Source of the DNA: Dunaliella salina
Taxonomy: Eukaryota; Chlorophyta; Chlorophyceae; Chlamydomonadales; Dunaliellaceae
DNA: 14,322 bases
NCBI GenBank assembly: GCA_002284615.2
Contig: MU069852.1
Coordinates: 137,078-151,399, forward strand
Direction: 5' to 3'
In this document: one piece after another, positions 1-7,771 of the stretch
Layout: every line of letters begins with the position of its first letter
How positions within the stretch are numbered: position 1 is the first letter of the stretch
Notes under the pieces: model-generated
What the model was told of the DNA's origin: nothing
The model's database searches: none
Seen by the model: only the letters and a program-made list of their open reading frames with translations
Translations under genes and position numbers: made by a program

Positions 1-44
<44 letters not shown>
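1..44. repeat. (CA)n microsatellite
   Basis: An uninterrupted CA dinucleotide run of 22 units opens the window and is cut by its left edge, so the true length is unknown. It ends in CACAG directly before a candidate exon and may serve as the end of an intron. Confidence 0.97.
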
Positions 45-45
<1 letters not shown>

Positions 46-46
<1 letters not shown>

Positions 47-103
47 ATGCTGCTCAACAAGCAGGGCAAGAGTGGCTGTGACCAAGCTGTTGGGTTCATT
101 CTG
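46..103 (+). CDS. Candidate internal exon
   Basis: A 58-bp block lies between a CACAG acceptor-like end and a textbook donor CTG|GTGAGT at 104. After one leading base, one frame is open for 19 codons and reads MLLNKQGKSGCDQAVGFIL. It uses C/G-ending codons (CTG CTC AAC AAG CAG GGC AAG) much more than the surrounding DNA, which is what an exon of a GC-rich algal gene would look like. A second frame is also open, so the phase is not secure. The protein is not recognised. If real, the exon belongs to a split + strand gene that starts left of the window. The evidence is splice-signal shape and codon use only, and such short blocks arise by chance. Confidence 0.33.
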
Positions 104-196
104 GTGAGTCTTCATTGAAATGTGATTTAAGGAATCCATCCGCTAGTTGCAAGTAGGCAAGCCACTTTGTCTCCAGAAAATGGATTGCTTTTTCTG

Positions 197-345
197 AGCT
201 CCACAACGGTTGTTGGTGTAAACAGTTTTTCAAGCATCATTGTTGCACCTTTCCAATGTCAACAATGGTATTGGCAGCTCCACAACGATTGTGGGTGTAC
301 ACAGTTCTTTAAGCATCATTGTTTCAGGACCAGTGGTATTGCAAG
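197..345 (+). repeat. 79-bp imperfect tandem duplication
   Basis: Bases 197-244 and 276-323 match at 43 of 48 positions by eye, both starting AGCTCCACAACG and ending AGCATCATTGTT. The period is 79 bp. The intervening part (GGTATTG...) also partly recurs after the second copy. It lies inside the putative intron between the first two candidate exons. Confidence 0.8.
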
Positions 346-472
346 CCAGTAACAGAGAATGCGTGTTGTGGTGCATCATCTTGCCACAAATCTGCCCAGA
401 TTCATCAGATATTGAGAACAGGCTCGGCTCTGCTGCATGCACTCAAGCCGTCCGCCCGCCTTCTGTGTGCAG

Positions 473-523
473 ATGTTATTCCTTCAACCATGCGCTTGCT
501 TCTTTGCAAGCCCTAACAGAAAG
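473..523 (+). CDS. Candidate internal exon
   Basis: A 51-bp block follows a pyrimidine-rich run ending TTCTGTGTGCAG and is followed by the donor-like AACAGAAAG|GTGAGC at 524. Two frames are open. One reads YSFNHALASLQALTE, which looks more protein-like than the frame starting at the ATG. The phase does not join cleanly to the exon proposed at 46-103, so either an exon is missing between them or one of the two is a chance match. The product is not recognised. Confidence 0.25.
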
Positions 524-764
524 GTGAGCAAGAGACAGCTCTGGGCCTGCACGGCCAGTGAAAAGATGGATCTTGTTGACAATGAGGCCATGTTCAGATG
601 AATGATGTGCTATCTCGAATGGAGGGATAGAAAATAAGTGCAGTTTGCAAGTTTTGGTCCTTTGTATGTGAGTCATCTTATGCCAGGAATGCCTAAACGT
701 TCCATGATAGATACACAAGAGGCCCTCCACCTAAACAGGCAGAGAAAGGCGAGTGATGCCACCA

Positions 765-770
<6 letters not shown>

Positions 771-829
<59 letters not shown>
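771..829 (+). repeat. (GT)n microsatellite
   Basis: An uninterrupted GT run of about 29 units is followed by the alternating purine-pyrimidine stretch GCATGCGTGCATGCATG. The long CVCV and HTHT reading frames across it are products of the repeat. Confidence 0.97.
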
Positions 830-830
<1 letters not shown>

Positions 831-989
831 ATGCGTGCATGCATGAACAAGACATGCAGGGCTGCAGAAAGACATGTTGAGGAGTGGCGTGTCTCAGGTG
901 CATGGCCTTTCTGTTCCGGGTCCTGGAGAAGGAGGGGGGAAAGGGGGTCAGCTTGCATGGCTCACCCTTGGTATTTGCAACACTGAGAA

Positions 990-1240
990 GGAGGCATGCA
1001 TCAAACATCGTGCAGAGTGCATGCTGCAATCATAGTGCAGAATGTGTGCAGCAACCTTTGTGCTTAATGCATAAATACAGCATGCAACACTGCATGCAGT
1101 AATCCACATAGCAAGGCACATAGCCATGGATGCATTGTGATGCAAGCGACGGTGCATACACTCATGCACGCAGCAATGCATGCAGGAGGAGCATTCACAC
1201 TTACACATGCATCACAGCATGCTCATGTGCTGTCATGGGC
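990..1240. repeat. TGCA/CATGCA-rich cryptic simple sequence
   Basis: The stretch is crowded with TGCA, GCATGC and CATGCA words, for example GCATGCAACACTGCATGCAG near 1080-1099 and AATGCATGCAGGAGG near 1172. No clear unit or period is visible, so it is cryptic simple sequence and not a satellite. No gene is recognised in 524-1285. Confidence 0.6.
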
Positions 1241-1285
1241 ATTGGCCGTGGCCCTTGCAACTCAAGGGGATTGTGACTGAAATCG

Positions 1286-1800
1286 TCAGTGAGAGTCTGG
1301 CTTCACCGATTTCCCACCGTCGCTGCGACGCTTCCCCCACTTGCCAGGAAGCAGTAGACTGTTTTGCCCAACCTTGATGTCAGTGATGGCATAAATGTTG
1401 CCTTCAAAATTGTGATAGAAATACGCAAGCTGGCATCCACAGCACACACGGAAGAAGGCAACTGATGGCATAAAGTTTCGCCATTGGAATCACAGCTGGA
1501 AAAAAAAATATTGTTAAGCAATTTGTGCATGGTATTCAAACGCCATGTGTCCTCAATGGCACAGAAACCAATCAATCTCTGCGCTGCTCTTATTTTTTTT
1601 ACCGACCACTTTATTTTACACGCAGGAGATCCGCCATAAGTATGGGTTGGATAACAAGTGAGTAGATTGCCTTGCTTACACATGAAATATTTAGCCACCA
1701 CACTGCACATGCAGCAGGAGCCTCCAGTGCTCCCCAAAGCTTGATCACTGAGGTTGGTCATGCTATCTTCTTTGGTACTGACCATTGAGGTGTGCATCAC
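1286..1800 (-). other. Overlapping open frames, not recognised
   Basis: Two - strand frames stay open here: 165 codons over 1800-1303 and 61 codons over 1471-1286. The longer contains a Cys-rich patch (CCMCSVVAKYFMCKQGNLL), but the spacing fits no zinc-binding family I know. Neither shows a domain, a repeat or a clear codon bias, and the two frames overlap each other. They could be an exon, an untranslated region or chance. I do not call a gene. Confidence 0.2.
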
Positions 1801-1815
1801 CCTCTCTTCTTGCAG

Positions 1816-1849
1816 GCCATGCGATGATGTTGGTGTTCACTTCTTTGGG
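1816..1849 (+). CDS. Candidate micro-exon
   Basis: A strong acceptor (CCTCTCTTCTTGCAG ending at 1815) and a donor (GGG|GTAAGC at 1850) bound 34 bp. Read after one base, it gives PCDDVGVHFFG. Open, protein-like and well bounded, but very short. It could belong to the same split gene as the other + strand candidate exons. Confidence 0.25.
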
Positions 1850-2025
1850 GTAAGCAGCATTTTTCCAAATGTTGTACCATTTGTGCTGCGGCATAGCATT
1901 GCAGATGCATCCCACCTGGAATGAAAGCAGCAATTTGTTGCCTCTTATGCTGTGTTGCTGTTGGTGCTGTTTGACACCCTCCACTTGCTAACACCAGATT
2001 CTTTTGCTGCTCTGCGCATGTGCAG

Positions 2026-2048
2026 TGCTGCACCCCCTGCGCCAACTG
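2026..2048 (+). CDS. Candidate micro-exon
   Basis: A long pyrimidine-rich run ending GCGCATGTGCAG (to 2025) and a donor CTG|GTGAGT (2049) bound 23 bp. All three frames are open; one reads LHPLRQL. With so few bases this rests on the splice-signal pair alone. Confidence 0.2.
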
Positions 2049-2696
2049 GTGAGTTATTTAGGGGTGGTGTGGGTCTTATTTGGCGTGTACAGCACTTTTG
2101 GTTGACACTTGAAGAGAAAAGGGTTGAAGCCTTTCAAATTTTTGTATTCAGAACAGTGTTGCGGGGACTTGTGCCTTTCACATGCTTCTTCATGCCTCTG
2201 CTCATGCCAACTCTTCTGCGCAAATGCCCTCAAGTTCATGCTGACCCCCGAGTTTGCATATTCAATATAACCTTCATTGACCATCGTGGTTTCATAGTAG
2301 GCTTACATAAACTCAAGGCAGAGGCCTCTTAAAGCAAAACGCCCCCAACTTCGCATGTGCATAGTTGTCGCTGCAGAGAGGCAGAGTCTGTACTGTTGAG
2401 CGCGCAGAAGTTGTTGACTGGTTTTGTCTTCCGGGTCCCTTTTTTGCGGCCCTCCACTCCACGTCCAGAATGCTGTTGAATTGAGGGCATTGGTGGTATC
2501 GTTTGGTGGGGTTTGTCCAGATATAATGTTTGAAAGCTACAAAGCGAAGCTTTTACCTTCCCTCTAGCATGCTTCATACTGCAAATTGTTTGATTACACA
2601 GAAGCTGCTTGCTCACACGGCTGTCTTCTCCTTTGCTTCTTGGGGAGTAATGCATCAGCACTCCAGGGCCTGACCCGTGCGCAATTGAGATCTTTG
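2049..2696. other. No recognisable gene
   Basis: Some open frames run through this stretch on both strands, the longest being 126 codons over 1952-2332 on +. None shows a motif, codon bias or family resemblance. It is best read as intron or intergenic DNA. Confidence 0.4.
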
Positions 2697-2711
2697 ATGC
2701 GCGCGCGCGTG

Positions 2712-2803
<92 letters not shown>
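2697..2803. repeat. (GC)n-(AC)n alternating tract, Z-DNA prone
   Basis: A strictly alternating purine-pyrimidine run of 107 bp. It starts ATGCGCGCGCGCGTGCGCGC and continues as about 42 AC units. It then decays into ACAACAACACACAACCACAC. (GC)n/(AC)n alternation is the classic left-handed DNA former. Confidence 0.95.
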
Positions 2804-2804
<1 letters not shown>

Positions 2805-3610
2805 CAACACACAACCACACATGATCACACTCAATCACAACCAAATTTTAATCAAATTTTTTATGCCAATGCAGCCAAGAGGCGCGTGAGATTCAGTACC
2901 AGTCATCTGCCTACGACAGCATGCCCCCCCCTGGAAAATAGGAGTGTCCATGGACCAGAAGCAAGCGCACATGAAGTGCATTATGCGAGCTGAGTAAATG
3001 ACCAGCAATAATGTAAGTTTGTACTGCCTATGCAGCTTTAAACACTGGGCCTGTACTGTAGGCTGTTGTGAATAAAAGGCGCAGCAGCATCCTCACAGCT
3101 CCCATGGACTTTTTGGGGGTGCATCGAGTTCCCACCTCCCTTGACATGTATGCTGACAACCATGACACACATGGGCAGGGAAGTTTGCATCTGCTGTGTC
3201 AGCTTGTGCTCGTCAGTTGCAAGTCATGGCACCTACAAAGTTGCCAGGAGAGCCTTGGCACTCATGGATAGGCAAGATTAAATATTATGTGTCCGTCTGT
3301 GCATGCAAATTGTATCGGAGTGCTGCTCATGCAGGAACAGTGAAACGCTCAGGTGTAATTGCTTTCAATTGTATACATGTGTACATATATGATGAACGCA
3401 TAGCCATTTTATTGTGATCTCATGTGCTTTCATGCCCTGCATGGCAAGTTGAGTGTTGATGCAGCTTGTGCATACTGCTTTGCTCCAATAACTCATCGAA
3501 GCCTGTGGATTAATTTGTCTTCACATCTGTCCAATACTTGCAAGAATATATATAAACTAGACAGTCCATATGTACATATTCCGTGTCATAAACGTAATTT
3601 GTATGTATTT
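2804..3610. other. No recognisable gene
   Basis: AT-richer DNA with short open frames only. It includes a TATATATAAA run near 3547-3556 that resembles a TATA element, but no gene start follows. It ends in the polypyrimidine tract of the next feature and would be its preceding intron. Confidence 0.4.
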
Positions 3611-3619
3611 TTTTTCCAG

Positions 3620-3745
3620 CCTGCTGGTGCATATGGACATGAAGATGATGGTTGTGATGATGATGATGATGATGGTAATGATGATGTTGGTGATGATGGG
3701 AGTGCTACCAAAAAAGAAGACAATATTGTAAAATGGACTTTGTAA
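3620..3745 (+). CDS. Candidate terminal exon with acidic tail
   Basis: A canonical acceptor, GTATGTATTTTTTTTCCAG, ends at 3619. The frame that follows is open for 41 codons to TAA at 3743-3745. It reads PAGAYGHEDDGCDDDD, continues with further D/G/N residues, and ends SATKKEDNIVKWTL. The acidic core comes from a (GAT)n-like tract (about 3643-3700), which could be simple sequence drifting through a coding frame or a genuine acidic C-terminus. The last 14 residues are not repeat-derived, which favours coding. TGTAA overlaps the stop. No family can be named. Its partners would be the candidate exons to the left. Confidence 0.35.
   Translation, partial: PAGAYGHEDDGCDDDDDDGNDDVGDDGSATKKEDNIVKWTL
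3643..3700 (+). repeat. Imperfect (GAT)n trinucleotide repeat
   Basis: Mostly GAT/TGA triplets with GGT and AAT interruptions, purest at 3655-3675. It is in frame with the candidate terminal exon, where it codes for Asp-rich sequence. Confidence 0.85.
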
Positions 3746-4189
3746 ACACAGCTTCAGGTGACCAAGGGCAGCATTTTGTGCTTTTGGGCTTTTTTTCACA
3801 AGGCACCTGCCCATGCTGCATGGCCAATCCCTTCTTGAGGTGTTGGACCTCAGACCAAAAGCTCCTGCGAAATTGGGGGGCTTAACACTTTACACATAGG
3901 TTTGGCATGTGCACTCAATAGAGGCCATTCTTTTGTTTGTGGAGGTATACCTTTCTTCAGGAAAAATGCTCTGGCACTGCTACATTGTGACTCCCCGTTA
4001 ATGTAGCCTCCATTTCTTTTCCGATGTGGCAGAGAGGTTACCTGATAAAGCTGAAACCTCACTCAACCCAGGAGCAAACCTTTTCCTCCATCTCACTGGC
4101 ATGCCATACCAGCGGAAAGACTCTGGTTCTCTCACATAGTTGAGGCCCTCTCAACCTCCAAGGCAAATTTTAACAAATTATGCATGAAA
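3746..4189. other. No recognisable gene
   Basis: No motif, repeat or protein resemblance was found on either strand. A 70-codon - strand frame at 4062-3850 is open but nondescript. Confidence 0.4.
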
Positions 4190-4199
4190 CACCATAAGT

Positions 4200-4282
4200 C
4201 CACGTTGGACATATCCAGCATGCATTAAGGAAAAAACCAACAGTCAGCGTTGGCACTAACAGTGATTTACATATTTACAGAT
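4200..4282 (-). other. 3' untranslated region of LINE C
   Basis: Downstream of the LINE C stop (4283-4285, read leftward) are two TGTAA motifs in TGTAAATATGTAAA (4279-4266), a possible algal poly(A) signal. Then comes CCTTAAT (4230-4224), followed by GCATGC and the small hairpins TGGA-TATG-TCCA and GTCCA-ACG-TGGAC. The same CCTTAAT-plus-hairpin layout ends four other retroelements in this window. No clean C/T tail is left, so the true 3' end is uncertain. Confidence 0.55.
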
Positions 4283-4913
4283 TTAAATGGGGGGATCTGC
4301 CGCCAGATTGTTCGACTGATCGGTCTGTGACTGGTCCTTGCCAGCCAACATAATATCCATGAGCTCAAAAATAAACAAATAAAACTAGTTGTTGTGTTGC
4401 ACAAGGAAATCATGCACAGTCTGGACACTAACTTGCTGTAAATAAGGCTGTTCCATTGAAAACACGCCAGAAAAGCAGTTGAACAGGTAAGCATACTTAC
4501 TCCTGAAATCACAAACATCTGCATTTCTGCACGTCAAAAGGGCATGGACTTCATCCTGAATCTCATCAAAAAAGCAGCAATCACACAAGAAAGAGTATCG
4601 AGAATCCCGAGCCGCTGTCTCCACCTTCAGTCTGTGTGCTCTAACTCTGAAACGGCTAACACTTCATGACTTGTTGACCCAGATGCTTGTGTCTCGATAA
4701 GCGGGCTGGGGCATGCACATTATGGTCAAAAGGCAATGCAGACAAAGTTTGATAGGTTACCAATTTACTGTAAGTCTCCCGTGGGTTTACTCCCTCGACA
4801 TCTCTCCACACTGCCCGCAACCGTGCCTGAGGTCAGCAGTGAACTCTAGAGTAGGGATAGGTGTACCCTGCCGCACAGCTTCAACAAAGGAATCACAGCG
4901 CCGCAAGCCTTGA
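4283..4913 (-). pseudogene. LINE C, C-terminal part of reverse transcriptase polyprotein
   Basis: Read leftward from 4912, the frames give in order QGLRRCDSFVEAVRQG, then RLRAVWRDVEGVNPRETYSK, then SRFRVRAHRLKVETAARDSR, then a zinc-knuckle block with CDCC and QDEVHALLTC, then MEQPYLQQVSVQTVHDFL. It ends with FIFELMDIMLAG before the stop at 4283-4285. I recognise this as the tail that follows the reverse transcriptase in a family of algal non-LTR retrotransposons. The HxxxxC (HALLTC) matches the zf-RVT type knuckle. The frame shifts near 4829, 4655 and 4383, and has a TAG near 4660, so the copy is dead. The order continues from the segment at 8517-8874: ...WTAQVLDAF there, QGLRRCDSF here. The two are one gene split by element A+. 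No catalytic RT motif remains in the window. Confidence 0.85.
4910..4913 (+). repeat. Possible short target duplication TTGA, left side of A+
   Basis: Joining the two LINE C halves predicts an empty site GCAAGCCTTGAAAGGCATC. TTGA is present on both sides of A+ (4910-4913 and 8514-8517). On the right it runs into the T-rich tail, so the duplication could be 4 bp or less, or mere microhomology. Confidence 0.5.
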
Positions 4914-5032
4914 TGAGCAAAGCGGATGAGCAAAGACAAGAAGTTGCAACAGCCGACACATGGGCATGTCCTGCCTGTGCAAACCTAAATGATGTCCAAA
5001 AAGTTAAAAGAGAGCGTCAGACTAAACAAGAA

Positions 5033-5043
5033 CTCAGGAGGGT
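5033..5043 (+). repeat. Target site duplication of B, left copy
   Basis: CTCAGGAGGGT, repeated exactly at 5498-5508. The - copy of element A has the sequence once, at the matching place, giving an empty-site comparison. Confidence 0.92.
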
Positions 5044-5497
5044 AGAACTCAAGCCTCGTGACCCCAGTCAGCTCCACCCAGATCAGAGGCACATCCACCT
5101 TGTTGAAGTCAAATACTGTGAGGACACCCGGCCCAACAGCCAGCTTGAGGCCTCCAAGCTGCAGCACCGCGAACTTTGTCGTCATCTTTCTGGGGCCTCA
5201 GCTCAAGTCACCCTCCATACTATCCTGCTAGGTGTGGGAGGAGTCATCTATACCCCTCAAACACCAGACGCGCTCTTGAGGAGACCTTTTTCAACTCTCA
5301 ACAAGGTCAGGCACGGGATACTGCCAGTAACCCACCTGACCACTGACTTCTTTCTTCTGCTTTCTCTTGGTGAAGTGGATACATGGCGCCTCCGCCCCAG
5401 GTATCCCCTTTTCCTTAATTGATGTGGGGAGTGTTTTCACTGCCTGCATAGTTTTTTCTTTTTCCTTTCTTTTCTTTTCTTTTCTTTTCTTTTCTTT
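5044..5497 (+). mobile_element. Element B, 454-bp 5'-truncated relative of A
   Basis: The insert is bounded by exact 11-bp duplications and absent from the - copy of A. It codes for a diverged version of A's C-terminus: HIHLVEVKYCEDTRPNSQ (the E-x-K part of the nuclease) and ILLGVGGVIYT. It then diverges or is internally deleted, lacking the PPDPH end. The 3' end repeats A's untranslated module: a GGATAC/GTATCC stem (5377-5382, 5401-5406), CCTTAAT (5413-5419), a hairpin at 5422-5449 and a (TTTTC)n tail. Truncated 5' end, tail and long duplication are the signature of target-primed reverse transcription. The apparent 170-codon frame across the left junction is a chimera of A and B. Confidence 0.92.
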
Positions 5498-5508
5498 CTC
5501 AGGAGGGT
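5498..5508 (+). repeat. Target site duplication of B, right copy
   Basis: CTCAGGAGGGT follows directly on the TTTTC tail of B; element A resumes here with CGCTTGGAAGCC. Confidence 0.92.
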
Positions 5509-5929
5509 CGCTTGGAAGCCCTCCTGGGAAACAGGGGATTTACAGGAGGCTTGGCCTAGATGTAAAGAGTGCTTGCTTAAGTTTGAAGCACAACAGAGCA
5601 AGCCTAACCTCTCAACACCCACAGCAGATTCACCCTCTCAGATCTGGAAAGACAGGGATTTGAAAAACCTACTGAAACCAATGTATGGCAGCAGAAATAG
5701 GACACAGAATTGCGCAACAAAATCACATTTGATACAAACCCCACTAATCCACAAGCGGACATGAAGCCTACAGGTTCATGCGAATATTGGCTGCGCGAGG
5801 TTGACCTCGTGAAGTAGACGGACCAGCAACCCCCTCATCCAGCACCATCAGACACAGGATCCCACAGCCATTCCCCTCCTACTCCAACCCCCCTCATTCT
5901 CCCAGAGATATACACGGTGCACATGGCTT

Positions 5930-6600
5930 GCATATACAATACGCAAGGCAAATGTGTTGGTATGATATCGCCAAACCGCCTCCAAATCCTTTACAGGGCT
6001 CTTTATGGGGCCAAGCTTGCTGGCATGCACGAGAAAATAACACCAGCTCCAGGCAACTTTGCTACTGGGCTGTAAGGACTCCTTTCCCGCAAATCCATAC
6101 TTGAAAGAAAGTACTCTAGCAAGAAGATCAAAGGCTCTTTTTCGTGAGCCCTTTCAACTCACATTCATCACGCCCTTCAAAAATGGGCTTTGATAACCCA
6201 AGAAAAAATGGCCTCCCCACCAGACCACAACCCACAATACCAAAATTATTGGAGTGCGGACTCCCGAGACACTCTTTTTGGTGCCATGCATAATGCCTTC
6301 TCATCCAAATTCTCAGGCTTCTCAGTCTGCCATCCCATTTATGTCGAGGGAATCATGACCCAGCTTTGCAACATGCCATTTACTCTGCCATTCTTAACAC
6401 AGAGGCCACTGCTACATTCATGTTCCTTCCGGCTTGGAATAAGGACATGATAACCAACCCCCACTTCAAACTTGTCACTGCCTACCCCCACCTCTGTTAC
6501 GACCTCGGCACCATGCCTCGTTGGTTACAGTGCCCCTCAATCCTGCCCTAACCAAGAGGTACCTCTACCTCAGCATACCTGGGACCTTCGCATCTATGCT
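5930..6600 (+). pseudogene. Element A methyltransferase-like central region, + copy
   Basis: Matches the intact 250-aa frame of the - copy (12637-11885) but is broken. The frame is lost before 6190, and a base missing near 6362 (CCAGCTTTGC against CCAAGCTTTGC in the other copy) shifts the rest. Recognisable parts are HIQYARQMCWYDI, FGAMHNAFSSKFSGF, SVCHPIYVEGIMTQ, ATFMFLPAWNK and HTWDLRIYAVWN. The CHPIY box is the same in both copies, which suggests it was already H and not N in the ancestor. See the - copy for the argument that this is a degenerate adenine methyltransferase fold. Confidence 0.55.
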
Positions 6601-7450
6601 GTTTGGAACCCTGTCCTAAATTCCATGCATGCTCACATGCCAGGTTTCAATAGACTGGAACGCCTCCCATTGGACAAACAACACGTATCCAAGCAGCATA
6701 GAAATTCACACATAAGTATCCAAGATACAGACTTGGCGCCAAGCCAATCCAGTACTCTCTTAACCCTTAAAGTTGCTGACTGGAGAACTTGGGCATACAC
6801 AGATGGCAGCTGCCTCGTCCACAACGGTAAGCAAGAAATTGGAGCAGGCGTCTACTGCCCGTCCACTGACAGCAAGAACTTTGTAGAACCAAATGGTGCT
6901 GGGATTATTAAAACTATCACTAGAGCTGAATTAGCAGCAATTGCTGCTGCTATCATCACCAAAAATGCAGATATTGCATCAGACAGCCTCATCTCTTTTA
7001 ACCAAATACATAAACAACTTCTTTACCCTGAGAAAAACCTGAGGCATATCCAAGGAGACGTCCTTAGAATGACTTTAACACACATCAGAGACTTCCATGC
7101 AAAAATTTGAATTTACTAAGTAAAGTCCCATGCTGGCATTGCTGGAAATGAATGTGCAGATGCCATTGCGAAACATCAAGCAAAGCAAGCCCAGAACTGC
7201 GTGGCAGACACCGAGATTCCTGGTGCAGGCCCTGGTGGAAATCCATTTACAAACATTTTCTGGTTTGCCAAAGAAGAAAGAGTGCATGCTGCAAGCACAT
7301 CTGCGGGTCCACCACCCGCCCACAAGCTCACCTATTTCCCCAATCTTCATGATGCCCTCAAATCCCACATGCATTCTAAACACAAGCTTGGATATGCCAA
7401 TGCAAAACATGCTACTACTCTTACTATAAAAACTTATTACCGCAAGTAGA
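6560..7450 (+). pseudogene. Element A RNase H domain, + copy
   Basis: WRTWAYTDGSCLVHNGKQEI (D of YTDGS near 6799), ITRAELAAIAAAI (E), IASDSLISFNQIHKQLL (D), then VKSHAGIAGNECADAIAKHQ (H and final D) carry the whole D-E-D-H/D series of a type I RNase H. The domain would remove the RNA strand of the hybrid during retrotransposition. A TGA at 7108-7110 and a TAA shortly after interrupt the frame just before VKSHAG, so the 212-codon frame that starts at 6472 stops there. The first part of that frame (to about 6540) is read in the wrong phase because of the upstream deletion of one base. After the domain, GAGPGGNPF and YFPNLHDALKSHMHSKHKLG follow. About 108 bp present in the - copy are missing after AVWN. 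Confidence 0.85.
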
Positions 7451-7459
7451 TAAAAAAAT

Positions 7460-7771
7460 CAGCAATGCCTTCAGAAATATGCCCAACATCTCTGTACCCA
7501 TGAAGCGTACCGTCCTGCAGTACCGCACAGGCACCCTCTACAACCAAAAACATGCAGTACGTTTCAAAAGTCAACTGATCCATCTGCCCCCTCTCAGGCT
7601 GCCGTCATTTGGACAGCGCGCTACACATGCTCTCAGGCTGCCAAAATCATATCATCTCCAACATGAGAACTGAACGCCATAACATTGCAGGCAGAATGAT
7701 TAGAAAAGCCCTCAGCAAATGCCCTGTAGGGGCAGGCCTGGTCTACACAGGCATAGGAAGCAATTTTAAGC
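7460..7771 (+). pseudogene. Element A zinc-knuckle linker, + copy
   Basis: The frame reads TLYNQKHAVRF, then CPLSGCRHLDSALHMLSGCQ near 7583-7642. The H-x4-C (HMLSGC) is typical of the knuckle found after the RT/RNase H region in LINE proteins. The upstream Cys pair is C-x4-C here, possibly altered from C-x2-C. The frame changes between this block and the nuclease, with overlapping open frames at 7609-7905 and 7772-8386. Confidence 0.55.

Larger units (their letters stand above)
4925..5690 (+). pseudogene. Element A N-terminal Cys-rich region, split by B
   Basis: Before element B the frame reads EQRQEVATADTWACPACANL and goes on to RQTKQELRRV. After B it resumes from 5498 and reaches PRCKECLLKFEAQQS near 5553-5597. 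WACPACANLN fits the first half of a RanBP2/NZF-type zinc finger (W-x-C-x2-C-x3-N). The second pair, CKEC, comes about 40 residues later instead of the usual 6 or so, so it is more safely called a C2...C2 zinc ribbon. In the - copy the second pair is degraded (QFKEC). No start codon is fixed: ATGs at 4910 and 4927 are available but the first lies at the boundary. Function is likely nucleic-acid or protein binding, by analogy only. Confidence 0.5.

Noticed and set aside
638..1029. Reading frames on both strands rich in CVCV or HTHT across the GT tract
   Set aside because: They are translations of the dinucleotide repeat and have no other coding signal.
2329..2993. Long frames (171 codons on -, 135 on +) over the GC/AC tract
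   Set aside because: Open mainly because a dinucleotide repeat has no stops; flanks show no recognisable protein.
3547..3556. TATATATAAA as promoter
   Set aside because: No start codon or gene lies at a sensible distance; AT-rich intron sequence explains it.
4886..4894. AAAGGAATC as target duplication of A+ with AAAGGCATC at 8517-8525
   Set aside because: Eight of nine match, but both belong to the LINE C coding sequence (FVEAV and LDAF codons), and the joined frame shows the break is at 4913/8514, not at 4886.
4910..5422. A single 170-codon gene
   Set aside because: The frame crosses the insertion point at 5043/5044. The first part is element A, the rest is element B; the - copy of A shows the uninterrupted site.
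7075..7410. 111-codon frame on - opposite the RNase H region
   Set aside because: Shadow of the RNase H coding strand, whose D-E-D-H/D blocks are clear on +.
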